Positions 48,169 through 58,349 of a stretch of DNA of 64,000 nt are shown here, piece by piece (the stretch's first letter is position 1; the number at the start of each line of letters is the position of its first letter). Under the pieces are notes generated by a model. It was not told the origin of the DNA. It did not search any database and saw nothing but the letters and a program-made list of their open reading frames with translations. Made by a program: the position numbers and the translations under genes. Source of the DNA: Niveibacterium microcysteis (GTDB lineage Bacteria; Pseudomonadota; Gammaproteobacteria; Burkholderiales; Rhodocyclaceae); the NCBI RefSeq assembly GCF_017161445.1, contig NZ_CP071060.1, positions 4,340,001 to 4,404,000 of the forward strand. Direction: 5' to 3'.

Positions 48169-49136
48169 GCGAAATCCTGTTTGAAGCGCGCGATCTGAGC
48201 CGGCACTACCAAGTGCCGCAGGGGCTGTTCCGCGCCAAGGCGGTGGTACGTGCGCTCGATGGCGTGAGTTTTGGCGTCATGGCCGGCCACACGCTGGCGG
48301 TGGTCGGTGAGTCCGGCTGTGGCAAGAGCACGCTGGCGCGCCAGATCACGATGCTCGAAACGCCGACCGCCGGCACGCTGGTACTCGACGGCCACGACCT
48401 TGCTACTGCCTCTAAAGCCACACTGCGGCAACTGCGGCCGATGGTGCAGATGGTGTTCCAGAACCCCTATGCGAGCCTCAATCCGCGCAAACGCATCGGC
48501 AGCATCCTGGAAGAGCCGCTGAAGATACACACCACCTTCAATGCAGCAGAACGCGCCGACCGCGCACGGGCAATGATGGCCCGCGTCGGGCTTCGGCCTG
48601 AGCACTACGAGCGCTATCCGCACATGTTCTCGGGCGGGCAACGGCAGCGTTTGGCGATAGCGCGTGCGCTGATGACGCAGCCCAAGCTGGTGGTGGCCGA
48701 CGAACCGGTTTCCGCGCTCGATGTGTCGATCCAGGCGCAGGTGCTCAACCTACTGATGGATCTGCAGGCAGAGACGAACGTCGCCTACGTGTTCATCTCG
48801 CACAACCTCGCGGTGGTCGAACACATTGCTGATGAAGTGATGGTGATGTACCTCGGCCGCGTTGTCGAACAAGGGCCGGCGAGAGCGGTGTTCGACACCG
48901 CGCTACACCCCTACACCCGCGCGCTGCTCGCCGCCACGCCGCGACTTGATCCGGCGGAACGTGGCGAACGCGCGATCGTGCGCGGCGAGCCGCCATCACC
49001 CCTCGCGCCGCCGCGCGGCTGCGCCTACGCCAGCCGTTGCCCGTTGGCGCAGGCGCGCTGCCGCGACGAAGCACCGCAGCTACGCGAGCTTGGCGGCCAC
49101 CGTGTGGCCTGCCATTTCGCCGAAGCCTCAGGCTGA
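48165..49136 (+). CDS. dppF: Dipeptide ABC transporter ATP-binding protein DppF
   Basis: The protein has 323 residues from ATG 48165, overlapping the dppD stop. Walker [15 protein letters not shown], signature [15 protein letters not shown], Walker [13 protein letters not shown]. The C-terminal Cys block is [24 protein letters not shown]. As in the E. coli operon it is the second ATPase of DppDF. Its last nine bases overlap the 3' end of metE, which comes from the other strand. Confidence 0.94.
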   Translation: MSEILFEARDLSRHYQVPQGLFRAKAVVRALDGVSFGVMAGHTLAVVGESGCGKSTLARQITMLETPTAGTLVLDGHDLATASKATLRQLRPMVQMVFQNPYASLNPRKRIGSILEEPLKIHTTFNAAERADRARAMMARVGLRPEHYERYPHMFSGGQRQRLAIARALMTQPKLVVADEPVSALDVSIQAQVLNLLMDLQAETNVAYVFISHNLAVVEHIADEVMVMYLGRVVEQGPARAVFDTALHPYTRALLAATPRLDPAERGERAIVRGEPPSPLAPPRGCAYASRCPLAQARCRDEAPQLRELGGHRVACHFAEASG

Positions 49137-51431
49137 GACCGGCTCGCTCGCTGGCGCGCTGATGTGCTCAGCGAGCCGCGCACGCATCGCGTGTGCAGCG
49201 CGCACCATTGCAGCGAGCGCGGCTTCGGTTTCGGGCCAGCCGCGCGTCTTCAGACCGCAATCCGGGTTGACCCACAGCCGCCCGACCGGTACGACTGAAC
49301 ACGCTCGCTCGAGCAGATGCAGCATGTCAGCCTCCGACGGTATGCGCGGCGAGTGGATGTCGTAGACACCCGGCCCGATTTCGTTCGGATACTCGAACTC
49401 GCCGAAGGCATCGAGCAAGGCCATGTTGGAGCGCGAGGTCTCGATCGTGATTACGTCCGCATCCATCGCGGCAATCGCGGGCAACACGGTGTTGAATTCC
49501 GAGTAGCACATGTGGGTGTGGATCTGCGTCTCGTCGGCAACCCCGCCGGCCGCAAGGCCGAAGGCCTGCACCGCAGCCGCCAGTGCCGCACGCCAAGCGC
49601 TTTCCTTCAGCGGCAGGCCTTCGCGGAAGGCTGGCTCGTCGATCTGGATGATGCCGATGCCGGCGGCCTCGAGATCCAGCACCTCGGCGCGAATCGCCAG
49701 CGCAAGTTGTTTGAGCACCGCCTCGCGCGGCAGATCGTCGCGTACGAATGACCACTGCAGCATCGTCACTGGGCCGGTCAGCATGCCCTTCACCGGCTTC
49801 GCGGTCAGCGACTGTGCGTAGCGCGCGGTGTCGACGGTCATCGCTTCCGGCCGCCACACATCGCCGAAGATCAGCGGCGGCTTCACGCAACGCGAGCCGT
49901 AGCTCTGCACCCAGGCATGCTCGGTGAAGGCAAAGCCGCACAGCTTGTCGGCGAAGAACTCGACCATGTCGTTGCGCTCGGCTTCGCCGTGGACGAGCAC
50001 ATCGAACCCCAGCGCCTCCTGCCGCGCAATCGCATCGGCGATCGCCTCGCGCACGCCACCGAGGTAAGCCAGTTCGCCCAGCTCACGCCGCTTCCAGGCC
50101 GCCCGCAGCGCACGGATCGCTGGCGTCTGCGGGAATGAGCCGATCGTCGTGGTCGGCAGCAAGGGCAGCTGGAAGCGTTTGCGCTGCGCCGGCGCGCGTC
50201 GGGCATAGGGGCTCGCGCGCCGGGCCATCTCCGGGCGGATTGCGGCGACACGCTCGCGCACCGCGTTGACCTGAACCCGCGGCGAATGCTGGCGCGACTG
50301 GCACGCCGCACGTGCGACAGCCAGTTCAGCCGCGACCGCGTCAGCGCCGTGGTCCAGCGCGCGTGCAAGCACGGCGAGCTCCGCAAGCTTCTCGTCGGCG
50401 AAGGCAAGCCAGTTGCGCAGCTCCACATCGAGCCGCGTTTCCTGCTGCAGCGTGAGCGGCACATGTAGCAGCGAGCACGACGGCGCCAGCCACAACCGAT
50501 CGCCCAAGCGCGCGTGCAGCGGCTGCAAGACGGCGAGCGCGGCGTCGAGATCGCAGCGCCAGACGTTGCGGCCATCGACGATGCCGGCGGAAAGCACCCA
50601 GTGGGCCGGCAGTCTCGGCAGGAAAGCCTGCACCTGCGCAGGGGCGCGCACGAGGTCGAGGTGCAAGCCGTCGATCGGCAGCTTGAGGATCACATCAGCA
50701 TGCGCGCTGACGCTGTCGAAGTAAGTGGCGAGCAGGCGCTTGGGCCCCTGCGCGGCAAGGTGTGCGTACACCGGCGCGAAGGCCGCCAGCCAGTCTGCCG
50801 GCAACTCCAGCGCGAGGATCGGTTCGTCGATCTGCACCCACTCGACGCCGAGCCCTGCCAGTTCCGCCAGGAGGCTCGCGTAACACTCGGCCAGCTCCGC
50901 GGCGCGGGCCAGCAACCCATGGCCCGGCGTGGCGCTGCGCGAGAGGTAGAGAAAACTCAGCGGCCCGATCAGCACCGGCTTGGGCGCATGGCCGAGGGCC
51001 TGCGCTTCGCGCACTGCGGCCAGCAGCACCGATGCGTCGAGCCGGAAGGGCGTATCGGCCTCAATCTCGGGTACGAGATAGTGGTAGTTGGTGTCAAACC
51101 ACTTGGTCATGTCGAGCGCGGGCTGCGATGGCGTGCCGCGGGCCAGCGCAAACACGGCGTCGAGGCGGTTGCCCAGCTCACCGAAACGGGCCGGCGTGGC
51201 GCCAAACATGCGTGCGTGGTCCAGCATCGGGTCGTAGAAGCTGAAGTCGCCGACGGTAACGCGAGTGAGGCCCGCGTTCTGTTGGCGCTGCCAGTTCGCC
51301 GTGCGCAGGCGAGCGCCACAGGCTTCGAGCGCGGCAACATCGGTTTCGCCGCGCCAGCAGGCCTCAAGCGCGAACTTGAGCTCGCGCTGAGCGCCAATGC
51401 GCGGATATCCAAGGGTGTGAATCGTTGTCAT
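49128..51431 (-). CDS. metE: Cobalamin-independent methionine synthase
   Basis: The protein has 767 residues from ATG 51431. It transfers methyl from 5-methyltetrahydropteroyltriglutamate to homocysteine. Opens MTTIHTLGYPRIGAQRELKFALEA. The zinc site uses His and Cys in HTHMCYSEFN and a second Cys in WVNPDCGLKTRGW, all present. Length fits the family (about 755-770). It is divergent from metR over a 143-bp gap, with a MetR box in between. Activation by homocysteine-bound MetR is expected by analogy. Confidence 0.96.
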   Translation of the reverse strand: MTTIHTLGYPRIGAQRELKFALEACWRGETDVAALEACGARLRTANWQRQQNAGLTRVTVGDFSFYDPMLDHARMFGATPARFGELGNRLDAVFALARGTPSQPALDMTKWFDTNYHYLVPEIEADTPFRLDASVLLAAVREAQALGHAPKPVLIGPLSFLYLSRSATPGHGLLARAAELAECYASLLAELAGLGVEWVQIDEPILALELPADWLAAFAPVYAHLAAQGPKRLLATYFDSVSAHADVILKLPIDGLHLDLVRAPAQVQAFLPRLPAHWVLSAGIVDGRNVWRCDLDAALAVLQPLHARLGDRLWLAPSCSLLHVPLTLQQETRLDVELRNWLAFADEKLAELAVLARALDHGADAVAAELAVARAACQSRQHSPRVQVNAVRERVAAIRPEMARRASPYARRAPAQRKRFQLPLLPTTTIGSFPQTPAIRALRAAWKRRELGELAYLGGVREAIADAIARQEALGFDVLVHGEAERNDMVEFFADKLCGFAFTEHAWVQSYGSRCVKPPLIFGDVWRPEAMTVDTARYAQSLTAKPVKGMLTGPVTMLQWSFVRDDLPREAVLKQLALAIRAEVLDLEAAGIGIIQIDEPAFREGLPLKESAWRAALAAAVQAFGLAAGGVADETQIHTHMCYSEFNTVLPAIAAMDADVITIETSRSNMALLDAFGEFEYPNEIGPGVYDIHSPRIPSEADMLHLLERACSVVPVGRLWVNPDCGLKTRGWPETEAALAAMVRAAHAMRARLAEHISAPASEPVSA

Positions 51432-51548
51432 GCGGAGCCTCCGGGCTGCGTGCCCGCCGGAATCGGTCGGGCGCATCAATATCGTGTTGGGTCATGCAGT
51501 CTCGGGCGCGGCCGCACATTCATCAATCGCAAGTTTTTCCGATAGACT

Positions 51549-51561
51549 TGAATACAATTCA
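51549..51561. promoter_or_regulatory. MetR operator between metE and metR
   Basis: TGAA-TACAA-TTCA is a perfect match to the MetR consensus TGAANNNNNTTCA. It lies 13 bp before the metR ATG and 118 bp upstream of metE. Confidence 0.85.
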
Positions 51562-51574
51562 TACGGAGGACGCC

Positions 51575-52495
51575 ATGCTGGAGCTCCGCCATCTGCGTTC
51601 CCTGATTGCGATTGCCGACAGCGGCAAGCTGGCCAGCGCCGCCGAGCGCGTGCATCTGACCCAATCCGCGCTGTCGCATCAGATCCGCAACGTCGAGGCA
51701 CACTTCGGCATGGCCTTGTTCCAGCGCACGCCGGGCGGCTTGCGCTTTACCGCGGCTGGCGAGCGCCTGCTGCGGCTGGCGCGCGAGACCATCGCTGCAG
51801 TGGGCGAAGCGGAGCGCGATCTGATGCGCCTGCGCGACGATCAGCGCGGGCAATTGCGCATCGTGCTCGAGTGCCACACCTGCTTCGACTGGCTGATGCC
51901 CGTGATGGATGAATTCCGGCGCCGTTGGCCGGAAGTGGAAGTCGATCTGGTGGCGGGTTTCCATGCCGACCCGATGGGCCTGCTCGATGCGGACCAGGCG
52001 GATCTGGTGATCGGCGCGGCGCCCACACCGCGACGCGGCCGCGTCACCGCACCGCTGTTCCGCTTCGAGATTCTCGCGGTGCTGCCGAACGACCATCGCC
52101 TGCGCAGCAAGCGCCGTTTGAGCGCCGAGGACTTCGTCGGCGAGACGCTGATTACCTACCCGGTGCCCGAAGAACGCATCGATCTGATCCGCCAGGTCTT
52201 GCAGCCGGCCGGCGTGCACCTGGAACGCCGGACGACCGAGCTGACGGTGGCGATCATGCAGCTAGTGGCAAGTCGGCGAGGTATCGCCGCGCTACCGAAC
52301 TGGGGCGTGAAGAACTATGTTGATTACCAGTACGTCACCGCAAAACCGATCGGGCCGAACGGATTGTGGTCGGAGCTGCACGCCACCGCGCTGGCACCGC
52401 TGATGCAGCGCCCGTTTGCGCAGGACATGCTCGCGATCATCCGCGAACGCTGCGCCGCGACGCTGGACGGCATCGCATTGATCGACGCGGGCTGA
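51575..52495 (+). CDS. metR: LysR-type activator MetR
   Basis: The protein has 306 residues from ATG 51575, with GGAGG 5 bp upstream of the ATG region. LysR helix-turn-helix: LELRHLRSLIAIADSGKLASAAERVHLTQSALSHQIRNVEAHFG (residues 2-45). The effector domain shows LRIVLECHTCFDWLMPVM, the hallmark Cys-containing strand of MetR homologues, and the homocysteine-binding region around it. The position next to metE and the MetR box make the assignment secure. It regulates metE and itself. Confidence 0.94.
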   Translation: MLELRHLRSLIAIADSGKLASAAERVHLTQSALSHQIRNVEAHFGMALFQRTPGGLRFTAAGERLLRLARETIAAVGEAERDLMRLRDDQRGQLRIVLECHTCFDWLMPVMDEFRRRWPEVEVDLVAGFHADPMGLLDADQADLVIGAAPTPRRGRVTAPLFRFEILAVLPNDHRLRSKRRLSAEDFVGETLITYPVPEERIDLIRQVLQPAGVHLERRTTELTVAIMQLVASRRGIAALPNWGVKNYVDYQYVTAKPIGPNGLWSELHATALAPLMQRPFAQDMLAIIRERCAATLDGIALIDAG

Positions 52496-52507
52496 CGGCG
52501 GGCCGGC

Positions 52508-52879
52508 TCAGGCCGGGCTGGCGCAGAAGGCGTCGAGCTCCGCTGCGGTCAGCGGATCCAGATCCATATTCGGCAGTTCGTCGCTGATGCGCGCCGTGAG
52601 CTCTTCGCGGCTGCCGAAGAGCACCAGTTCCCCAGGCAGCACACAAGCGTGCAGCAGTGGGTCGCCCACACTGACGACACGCCAGCGCTTGCCGACGCGC
52701 TGCGGCGTCAGCTGGATCAGGTGCCCCTTCGGGTCGTCGATCTCCTTGAACCCGGTAACCCGTTCGCCATCGGTTGCCTGCACGAACAGACCACCCAATC
52801 CGCCAAGGATTGTCTGGGCAATCCCGTGATGTCTTCCAGGCGGTAACAGCACACCACTGACAGGCATCGCTACATCCAT
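52508..52879 (-). CDS. Unknown protein (123 aa)
   Basis: It starts at ATG 52879. It is soluble: VLLPPGRHHGIAQTILGGLGGLFVQATDGERVTGFKEI, then HLIQLTPQRVGKRWRVVSVGDPLLHA, then ELTARISDELPNMDLDPLTAAELDAFC. It has the look of a small two-domain stress or accessory protein. No family is recognised. The coding call rests on the conserved-looking frame and its placement between two convergent genes. The overlapping 155-residue frame is a shadow. Confidence 0.65.
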   Translation of the reverse strand: MDVAMPVSGVLLPPGRHHGIAQTILGGLGGLFVQATDGERVTGFKEIDDPKGHLIQLTPQRVGKRWRVVSVGDPLLHACVLPGELVLFGSREELTARISDELPNMDLDPLTAAELDAFCASPA

Positions 52880-53011
52880 GATCGCCTCCTTCCTGCACGG
52901 GCACGATCGAGCTACCCAGCAGGCTTTCAGTGTATGCGCTGCAACATTTCAGACCTAGGTGTGCACACCCAAATCCACGTCAACTAATGCACACCAGTGT
53001 TGCTGCAATGC

Positions 53012-53043
53012 AAAAAGGCGGGCTGTCTCTCGACAGCCCGCCT
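53012..53043 (-). terminator. Rho-independent terminator of metK
   Basis: Read on the minus strand: GGCGGGCTGTC, loop GAGA, GACAGCCCGCC and then five T. 11-bp perfect stem, 27 bp downstream of the metK stop. Confidence 0.93.
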
Positions 53044-53069
53044 CGTGCGGTAGAAGCTGGGCGTTTGGC

Positions 53070-54233
<1,164 letters not shown>

Positions 54234-54251
54234 GGCGCGCTCCAAATGAAA

Positions 54252-54289
54252 AAACCCCGTTGCTGCCGTCGCGGCCGGCTCCGGGGTTT
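54252..54289 (-). promoter_or_regulatory. Terminator-like hairpin in the metK leader (candidate attenuator)
   Basis: Minus strand: AAACCCCG, a 22-base loop containing GCCGGCCGCGACGGC, CGGGGTTTTTT. The stem ends in a T run only about 16 bp before the metK ATG, so it can terminate transcription ahead of the gene. Confidence 0.65.
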
Positions 54290-54379
54290 CGAGCGGGCGA
54301 CGCTTTAGCAGAATTTTCGAAGCCTGCGACAGGCCCCGGCCCGCCCTGCAAGTTGTCGGTTTAACTCGGCGGATCGGCT

Positions 54380-54409
54380 ATTATCCCTCGGGCCCGAAAG
54401 CCCGGTCAA
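54380..54409 (-). promoter_or_regulatory. Sigma-70 promoter of metK
   Basis: TTGACC (54404-54409) and GATAAT (54380-54385) on the minus strand, 18-bp spacer. The start would be about 54372, giving a leader of roughly 140 nt that contains the terminator-like hairpin. Confidence 0.7.
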
Positions 54410-54436
54410 ACGCCGACCGGGTTCCCACCTTCCGCA

Positions 54437-55294
54437 ATGAACACCTTCTTCCGCCTGCTCGGCCATCTTCCGCTCTTATTGCTGCACTGGCTCGGTGCCG
54501 GCGTCGGCCTGCTCGTGTGGGCCGTATCCGGCCGTTACCGCCGCACGCTCGCCGCCAACCTCGCCCAGGCGCTGGGTCGCCCTTCGCACCTTGGCGAGTG
54601 CCTCGCCAACGCGATCGAGGCCGGCAAAGGCGCATTCGAGACCGCATGGGTGTGGATCCGTCCGCAGACCACGCTGGCCCGCGCGGTGCGCACCACGGCG
54701 CGCTGGCAGGCGGTGCTCGACGCGCAGGGGGCCGGCCGCGGCATCGTGTTCGTGACCCCGCATCTGGGTTGCTTCGAGATTTCGGCGCAGTACTTCGCCG
54801 CCGTGGCCGCGCCGATCACCGTACTCTTCCGCCGCCCGCGCAAGGCGGTGCTCGCACCCCTGATGGACGCCGGGCGCAACCGCGGCCGCATGCGCGCAGT
54901 ACCTGCCGATGCGGCGGGGGTGCGCCAGCTGCTCAAGTCGCTGCGCGCCGGCGAGGCGATCGGCATCCTGCCCGATCAGGTGCCACGCGAAGGCGAAGGC
55001 ATCTGGGCGCCCTTCTTCGGCCGGCCGGCCTACACCATGACGCTGGCCGCGCGCTTCATCGGCAGCAACGGTGCGCCGGCCTTCCTTGCCTTCGCCCGCC
55101 GGCTACCCTGGGGTCGTGGCTTTGAGCTCGACTGCGCGCCGATCGAACTGCCGGAAGGCCCCGCCGAAGTGCGCGTGGCAGCACTCAACGCGGCCCTCGA
55201 ACGCACGATCCTGACATGCCCTGCGCAGTACCTTTGGGGCTACAACCGCTACAAATGCCCGCCCGGTGTGACCCCGCCGGCGAGCCAAACATGA
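54437..55294 (+). CDS. Lipid A acyltransferase, LpxL/HtrB-type (first)
   Basis: The protein has 285 residues from ATG 54437. An N-terminal membrane anchor (LLGHLPLLLLHWLGAGVGLLVWAVS), then the acyltransferase motif GIVFVTPHLGCFEISAQY, where H-x4-E is catalytic, then ILPDQVPREGEGIWAPFFGRPAYTMTLAARF. It adds a secondary acyl chain to lipid A at the inner membrane. The overlap of function with the following gene suggests that each adds a different chain. It is divergent from metK, followed by the second copy after 19 bp. Confidence 0.9.
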   Translation: MNTFFRLLGHLPLLLLHWLGAGVGLLVWAVSGRYRRTLAANLAQALGRPSHLGECLANAIEAGKGAFETAWVWIRPQTTLARAVRTTARWQAVLDAQGAGRGIVFVTPHLGCFEISAQYFAAVAAPITVLFRRPRKAVLAPLMDAGRNRGRMRAVPADAAGVRQLLKSLRAGEAIGILPDQVPREGEGIWAPFFGRPAYTMTLAARFIGSNGAPAFLAFARRLPWGRGFELDCAPIELPEGPAEVRVAALNAALERTILTCPAQYLWGYNRYKCPPGVTPPASQT

Positions 55295-55313
55295 AAGACC
55301 GGGGGACCAACCG

Positions 55314-56189
55314 ATGAGCCGACTCGTCGTCGCTTTCCTGTGGCTGTTCCATTGGCTGCCGCTGCCGCTGCAGGCGGCGTGCGGAAACGTACTCGGATGG
55401 CTGCTCTACTGGCTCGTCGTGCCACGCCGACGCGTGGTGCAGACCAACCTGCGGCTGTGCTTTCCGCAGATGTCGCAGGTGGAGCGTTCGCGGCTTGCCC
55501 GCGCACACTTCATGTACGTCGCACGCAGCTTTCTCGAACGTGGCGTGCTTTGGTTTGCGCCTGCCGAGCGCATCCGCCGGCTGGTGCGCGTGGAAGGCCT
55601 CGAACACCTCAAAGGCGTGATCGACAGCGGCACGCCCGCAATCCTGCTGGTGCCTCATTTCTGCGCGCTGGACGCCGCCGGCACCCGGCTGGCGACGGAG
55701 GTGAACTGGGTCAGCATCTATTCGGCGCAGAAGAACAAGGTGCTGGAGCACTGGCTGCTGCATGGCCGCACGCGCTTCGGCCAGCAGGTGCTGTTCTCGC
55801 GCCAGGAGGGCGTACGGCCGGTGATCAAGAAGTTGCGCGAAGGCGGCTATGGCTTCTTCTATCTGCCTGACCAGGACTTCGGGCCGCGCGATTCGATCTT
55901 CGTGCCCTTCTTCGGCGTACAGGCGGCCACCGTGCCGGGGCTGCCGCGCATCGCCCGGATGGCGCGGGCGCAAGTGCTCAGCGGCATCACCCGCATGCTG
56001 CCCTGGGGCAAGGGCTACGAGCTGACCATCGGCGCACCGTGGCAGGATTTTCCCAGCGACGACGAATACGCCGACACGCTACGCATGAACCAGGAGCTGG
56101 AGCGTCATGTACTGACCATGCCGGCGCAGTACTACTGGGTGCACAAGCGCTTCAAGACGCGCCCGGAAGGCGAAGCGGGCTTTTACTGA
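55314..56189 (+). CDS. Lipid A acyltransferase, LpxL/HtrB-type (second)
   Basis: The protein has 291 residues from ATG 55314. N-terminal VVAFLWLFHWLPLPLQAACGNVLGWLLYWLVVP is the anchor. Catalytic block AILLVPHFCALDAAGTRL has H-x4-D, and YLPDQDFGPRDSIFVPFFGVQAATVPGLPRIARM follows. It differs at many positions from the preceding copy, so the pair is an old duplication. Together they likely give hexa-acylated lipid A. Acyl-chain preference cannot be read from sequence. Confidence 0.92.
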   Translation: MSRLVVAFLWLFHWLPLPLQAACGNVLGWLLYWLVVPRRRVVQTNLRLCFPQMSQVERSRLARAHFMYVARSFLERGVLWFAPAERIRRLVRVEGLEHLKGVIDSGTPAILLVPHFCALDAAGTRLATEVNWVSIYSAQKNKVLEHWLLHGRTRFGQQVLFSRQEGVRPVIKKLREGGYGFFYLPDQDFGPRDSIFVPFFGVQAATVPGLPRIARMARAQVLSGITRMLPWGKGYELTIGAPWQDFPSDDEYADTLRMNQELERHVLTMPAQYYWVHKRFKTRPEGEAGFY

Positions 56190-56407
56190 TCCGCTGGCGT
56201 GTCGCGCGCGACGAGGCGCCGGATGGCGAGCGGAATCGCCGCGCTGCCGGCCAATGCAACGGCCGACACCGCCAGCGCCAGCGCAGCGCCGTCGGCGCCG
56301 AGCCAGCCCGGCGCTTGCCACAGCCCAAGCGCGCCAAGCCCCGCGGCCAGCCCGCACGCGAGCGCCGCCAACAGCATCAGCAGAGGCATCCATGGCAGAG
56401 ATGACAT
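56183..56407 (-). CDS. Small membrane protein (74 aa)
   Basis: It starts at ATG 56407 and ends convergent with the second acyltransferase, overlapping by a few bases. Two hydrophobic helices: MPLLMLLAALACGLAAGLGALG and ALALAVSAVALAGSAAIPLAIRRL, the rest charged. No family. The reading frame is plausible by codon use and membrane pattern but could be a shadow of the overlapping GNAT leader. Confidence is modest. Confidence 0.45.
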   Translation of the reverse strand: MSSLPWMPLLMLLAALACGLAAGLGALGLWQAPGWLGADGAALALAVSAVALAGSAAIPLAIRRLVARDTPADQ

Positions 56408-56991
56408 GCCCCGATTCTGACATGCCGCTGGCGCACAACCGCTGGATCAGCCTGCGCCCCCCGCTGCCGGACGATCTGCCCGCGCTGTTGCTTGCGCTCA
56501 AGCACAGCCGGCGCCTGCACCACCCCTGGGTACGCGTGGATACCAGCGAAACGGCGCTGACCCGCTGGGTGGCGCGCAGTGCGGATGCGGACTTCCAGAG
56601 CTTCGTCGCGTTCGATCGCACAACCGGCGCGCCGGCGGCGGTCTTCAACCTCAGCCAGATCTTCTACGGCCCGTTCTGCAACGCCTACCTCGGCTACTAC
56701 GCGCTGGCGCCCTACCTGGGCCACGGCTGGACGCGCGCGGCGCTGCCGCTGCTGCTCAAGTGCGCGTTCGGCGCGCTCAAGCTGCACCGCATCGAAGCCA
56801 ACATCCAGCCGGGCAACCTCGCATCGATCGCGTTGGTGGAAGGCGGCGGCTTTCGGCGCGAAGGCTTCTCGCCGCGCTACCTGAAGATCGGCGGCCGCTG
56901 GCGCGACCATCTGCGCTACGCGATCACGGCGGAGGATTGGCGCGGCCAGCGCGCCGGGCCACGCGCGCCGACACCGCTCACTGCAGCATGA
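56392..56991 (+). CDS. GNAT family N-acetyltransferase (RimJ/RimL-like)
   Basis: The protein has 199 residues from ATG 56392 preceded by AGAGG. ATG 56401 and 56422 are also in frame. The GNAT pattern: HNRWISLRPPLPDDLPALLLALKHSRR, then GPFCNAYLGYYALAPYLGHGWTRAALPLLLKCAFGALKLHRIEANIQPGNLASIALVEGGGF. That order (Y.l.p..hG.g.t.al..l...af..l.lhRiea.i.pgN.aS) is diagnostic of RimJ/RimL types. Substrate unknown. It overlaps pelG, which converges from the right, by 14 bases. Confidence 0.88.
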   Translation: MAEMTCPDSDMPLAHNRWISLRPPLPDDLPALLLALKHSRRLHHPWVRVDTSETALTRWVARSADADFQSFVAFDRTTGAPAAVFNLSQIFYGPFCNAYLGYYALAPYLGHGWTRAALPLLLKCAFGALKLHRIEANIQPGNLASIALVEGGGFRREGFSPRYLKIGGRWRDHLRYAITAEDWRGQRAGPRAPTPLTAA

Positions 56992-58348
56992 AGGTTTCGT
57001 ATTCGAGCCGATCGAGCCGGCGATCGAGCATCACCAGGCCTGCCGCCAGCGCGATCAGTGTTGCCAACGCGTAACCGTAGCCGTAGTAAGGCGCACCCAG
57101 GCGCAGCGTGAGCGCGGTGAGGGCAAGGTTGCTGACGAGGAACACGCCGCACAGCCACAGGATGATGCGACGCTGGTCGAGGTAGAAGAACACGTTGAGT
57201 AGCGCCAGCAAGCCCACCTGCAGGCTCGCGCCGACCGTCTGGATGTAGAACAGCGACAGGTAGAGTTCGGAGATGCCCAGTGCGCGCAACGCGGCAGGGC
57301 CGGCGACCAGCGCAACCAGCACCGCAATCGTCTGGATCTTGGCGATCTCGAGCAGCCCCTGCCGGATCGCGTAGAGCATCTCGTCGCGCATCGTTTCGAT
57401 GTACTCCAGCGAACCGCCGCTGCGCACCGCCTCGTAGAAGCGGTCGTAGTACTCGACGAAATCCGTCTCGATGCGGACCAGGAATACCGCCATGCCGGGG
57501 ATGATGAACAGGTAGGCCATGAACACCGGCAGGTCGTAGATCACCGACGCACGCAGCGGGCCGATGATCACGTCGGAGGTATAGGGGAAGAACCAGAACA
57601 TGAACTTGTCCGCCCACACGCCAACGTTGTAGAGCAGCCCGATCCACATCAGCGAGGGGTAGCGCGACTCGCGCCGTGCGAACTCGAACGACACCAGCTG
57701 CGGCGAGCGAAAGTCCCACGCGGTGAGCATCCACATGCCCACCAGCATGACGAACTGGCCGAAGACGAAACCCGCCAGCAAGCCATTGAGCCCCCACGGC
57801 CGCGCGAGCAGTGCAGACGCCACCACGATGCCGTAGCCCACGGCGTACAGCGCGACGATCTGGCGGTACATCTTCAGCCCGCTGAGCAGGATCGTCGCGA
57901 TCCAGATACCGCACATCAACGCGAAGCCCGCCAGCATCAGCACGCGGTACACCACCGCGAGGCCGGAAAACAGCGTGAGCGCCAGCAGCATGCCGACCGC
58001 GCCGGCGGCCATCAGCGTCACAAGCAAGATACCGTTGAGGTTGGAGAAAACCAGCGTGTCCTTGTGCTCGAACAGGCGATCCGACACGAAGCGGGTGAAG
58101 GCAAGCTGCAAGGCGCCGGTGAAGATCAACGACGCGGAGATCAGGTAGGTCACCGATACCTGGAACTGCGTGACGAGGAAGTTCGGCACCACCACGGCAT
58201 GAGACAGCATGCCGACGATCAGGATACCGACGATGGACAGCACCCACGGGCCGGAGCCGATCACCCCCGCATAGGCATAGGCCTGCAGGATGCCGAGCAG
58301 ATTGTCCTTGCGCAGCAGCTTGCGCAGCTCGAATCCGATCCCCGCCAT
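56978..58348 (-). CDS. pelG: Pel exopolysaccharide transporter PelG
   Basis: The protein has 456 residues from ATG 58348. Polytopic membrane protein with about 12 helices (for example MAGIGFELRKLLRKDNLLGILQAYAYAGVIGSGPW at the start, LVIALVAGPAALRAL-like later). PelG is a Wzx-like member of the polysaccharide transporter superfamily and with PelD, PelE and PelF forms the inner-membrane synthase complex. The gene is the last of the operon as in Pseudomonas aeruginosa. It starts one base after the pelF stop. Confidence 0.93.
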   Translation of the reverse strand: MAGIGFELRKLLRKDNLLGILQAYAYAGVIGSGPWVLSIVGILIVGMLSHAVVVPNFLVTQFQVSVTYLISASLIFTGALQLAFTRFVSDRLFEHKDTLVFSNLNGILLVTLMAAGAVGMLLALTLFSGLAVVYRVLMLAGFALMCGIWIATILLSGLKMYRQIVALYAVGYGIVVASALLARPWGLNGLLAGFVFGQFVMLVGMWMLTAWDFRSPQLVSFEFARRESRYPSLMWIGLLYNVGVWADKFMFWFFPYTSDVIIGPLRASVIYDLPVFMAYLFIIPGMAVFLVRIETDFVEYYDRFYEAVRSGGSLEYIETMRDEMLYAIRQGLLEIAKIQTIAVLVALVAGPAALRALGISELYLSLFYIQTVGASLQVGLLALLNVFFYLDQRRIILWLCGVFLVSNLALTALTLRLGAPYYGYGYALATLIALAAGLVMLDRRLDRLEYETFMLQ

Positions 58349-58349
58349 G

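Noticed and set aside
54252..54289. SAH or SAM-I/II riboswitch before metK
   Set aside because: The visible stem and loop sequences do not match the conserved cores I know for those classes. It is kept only as a candidate attenuator.
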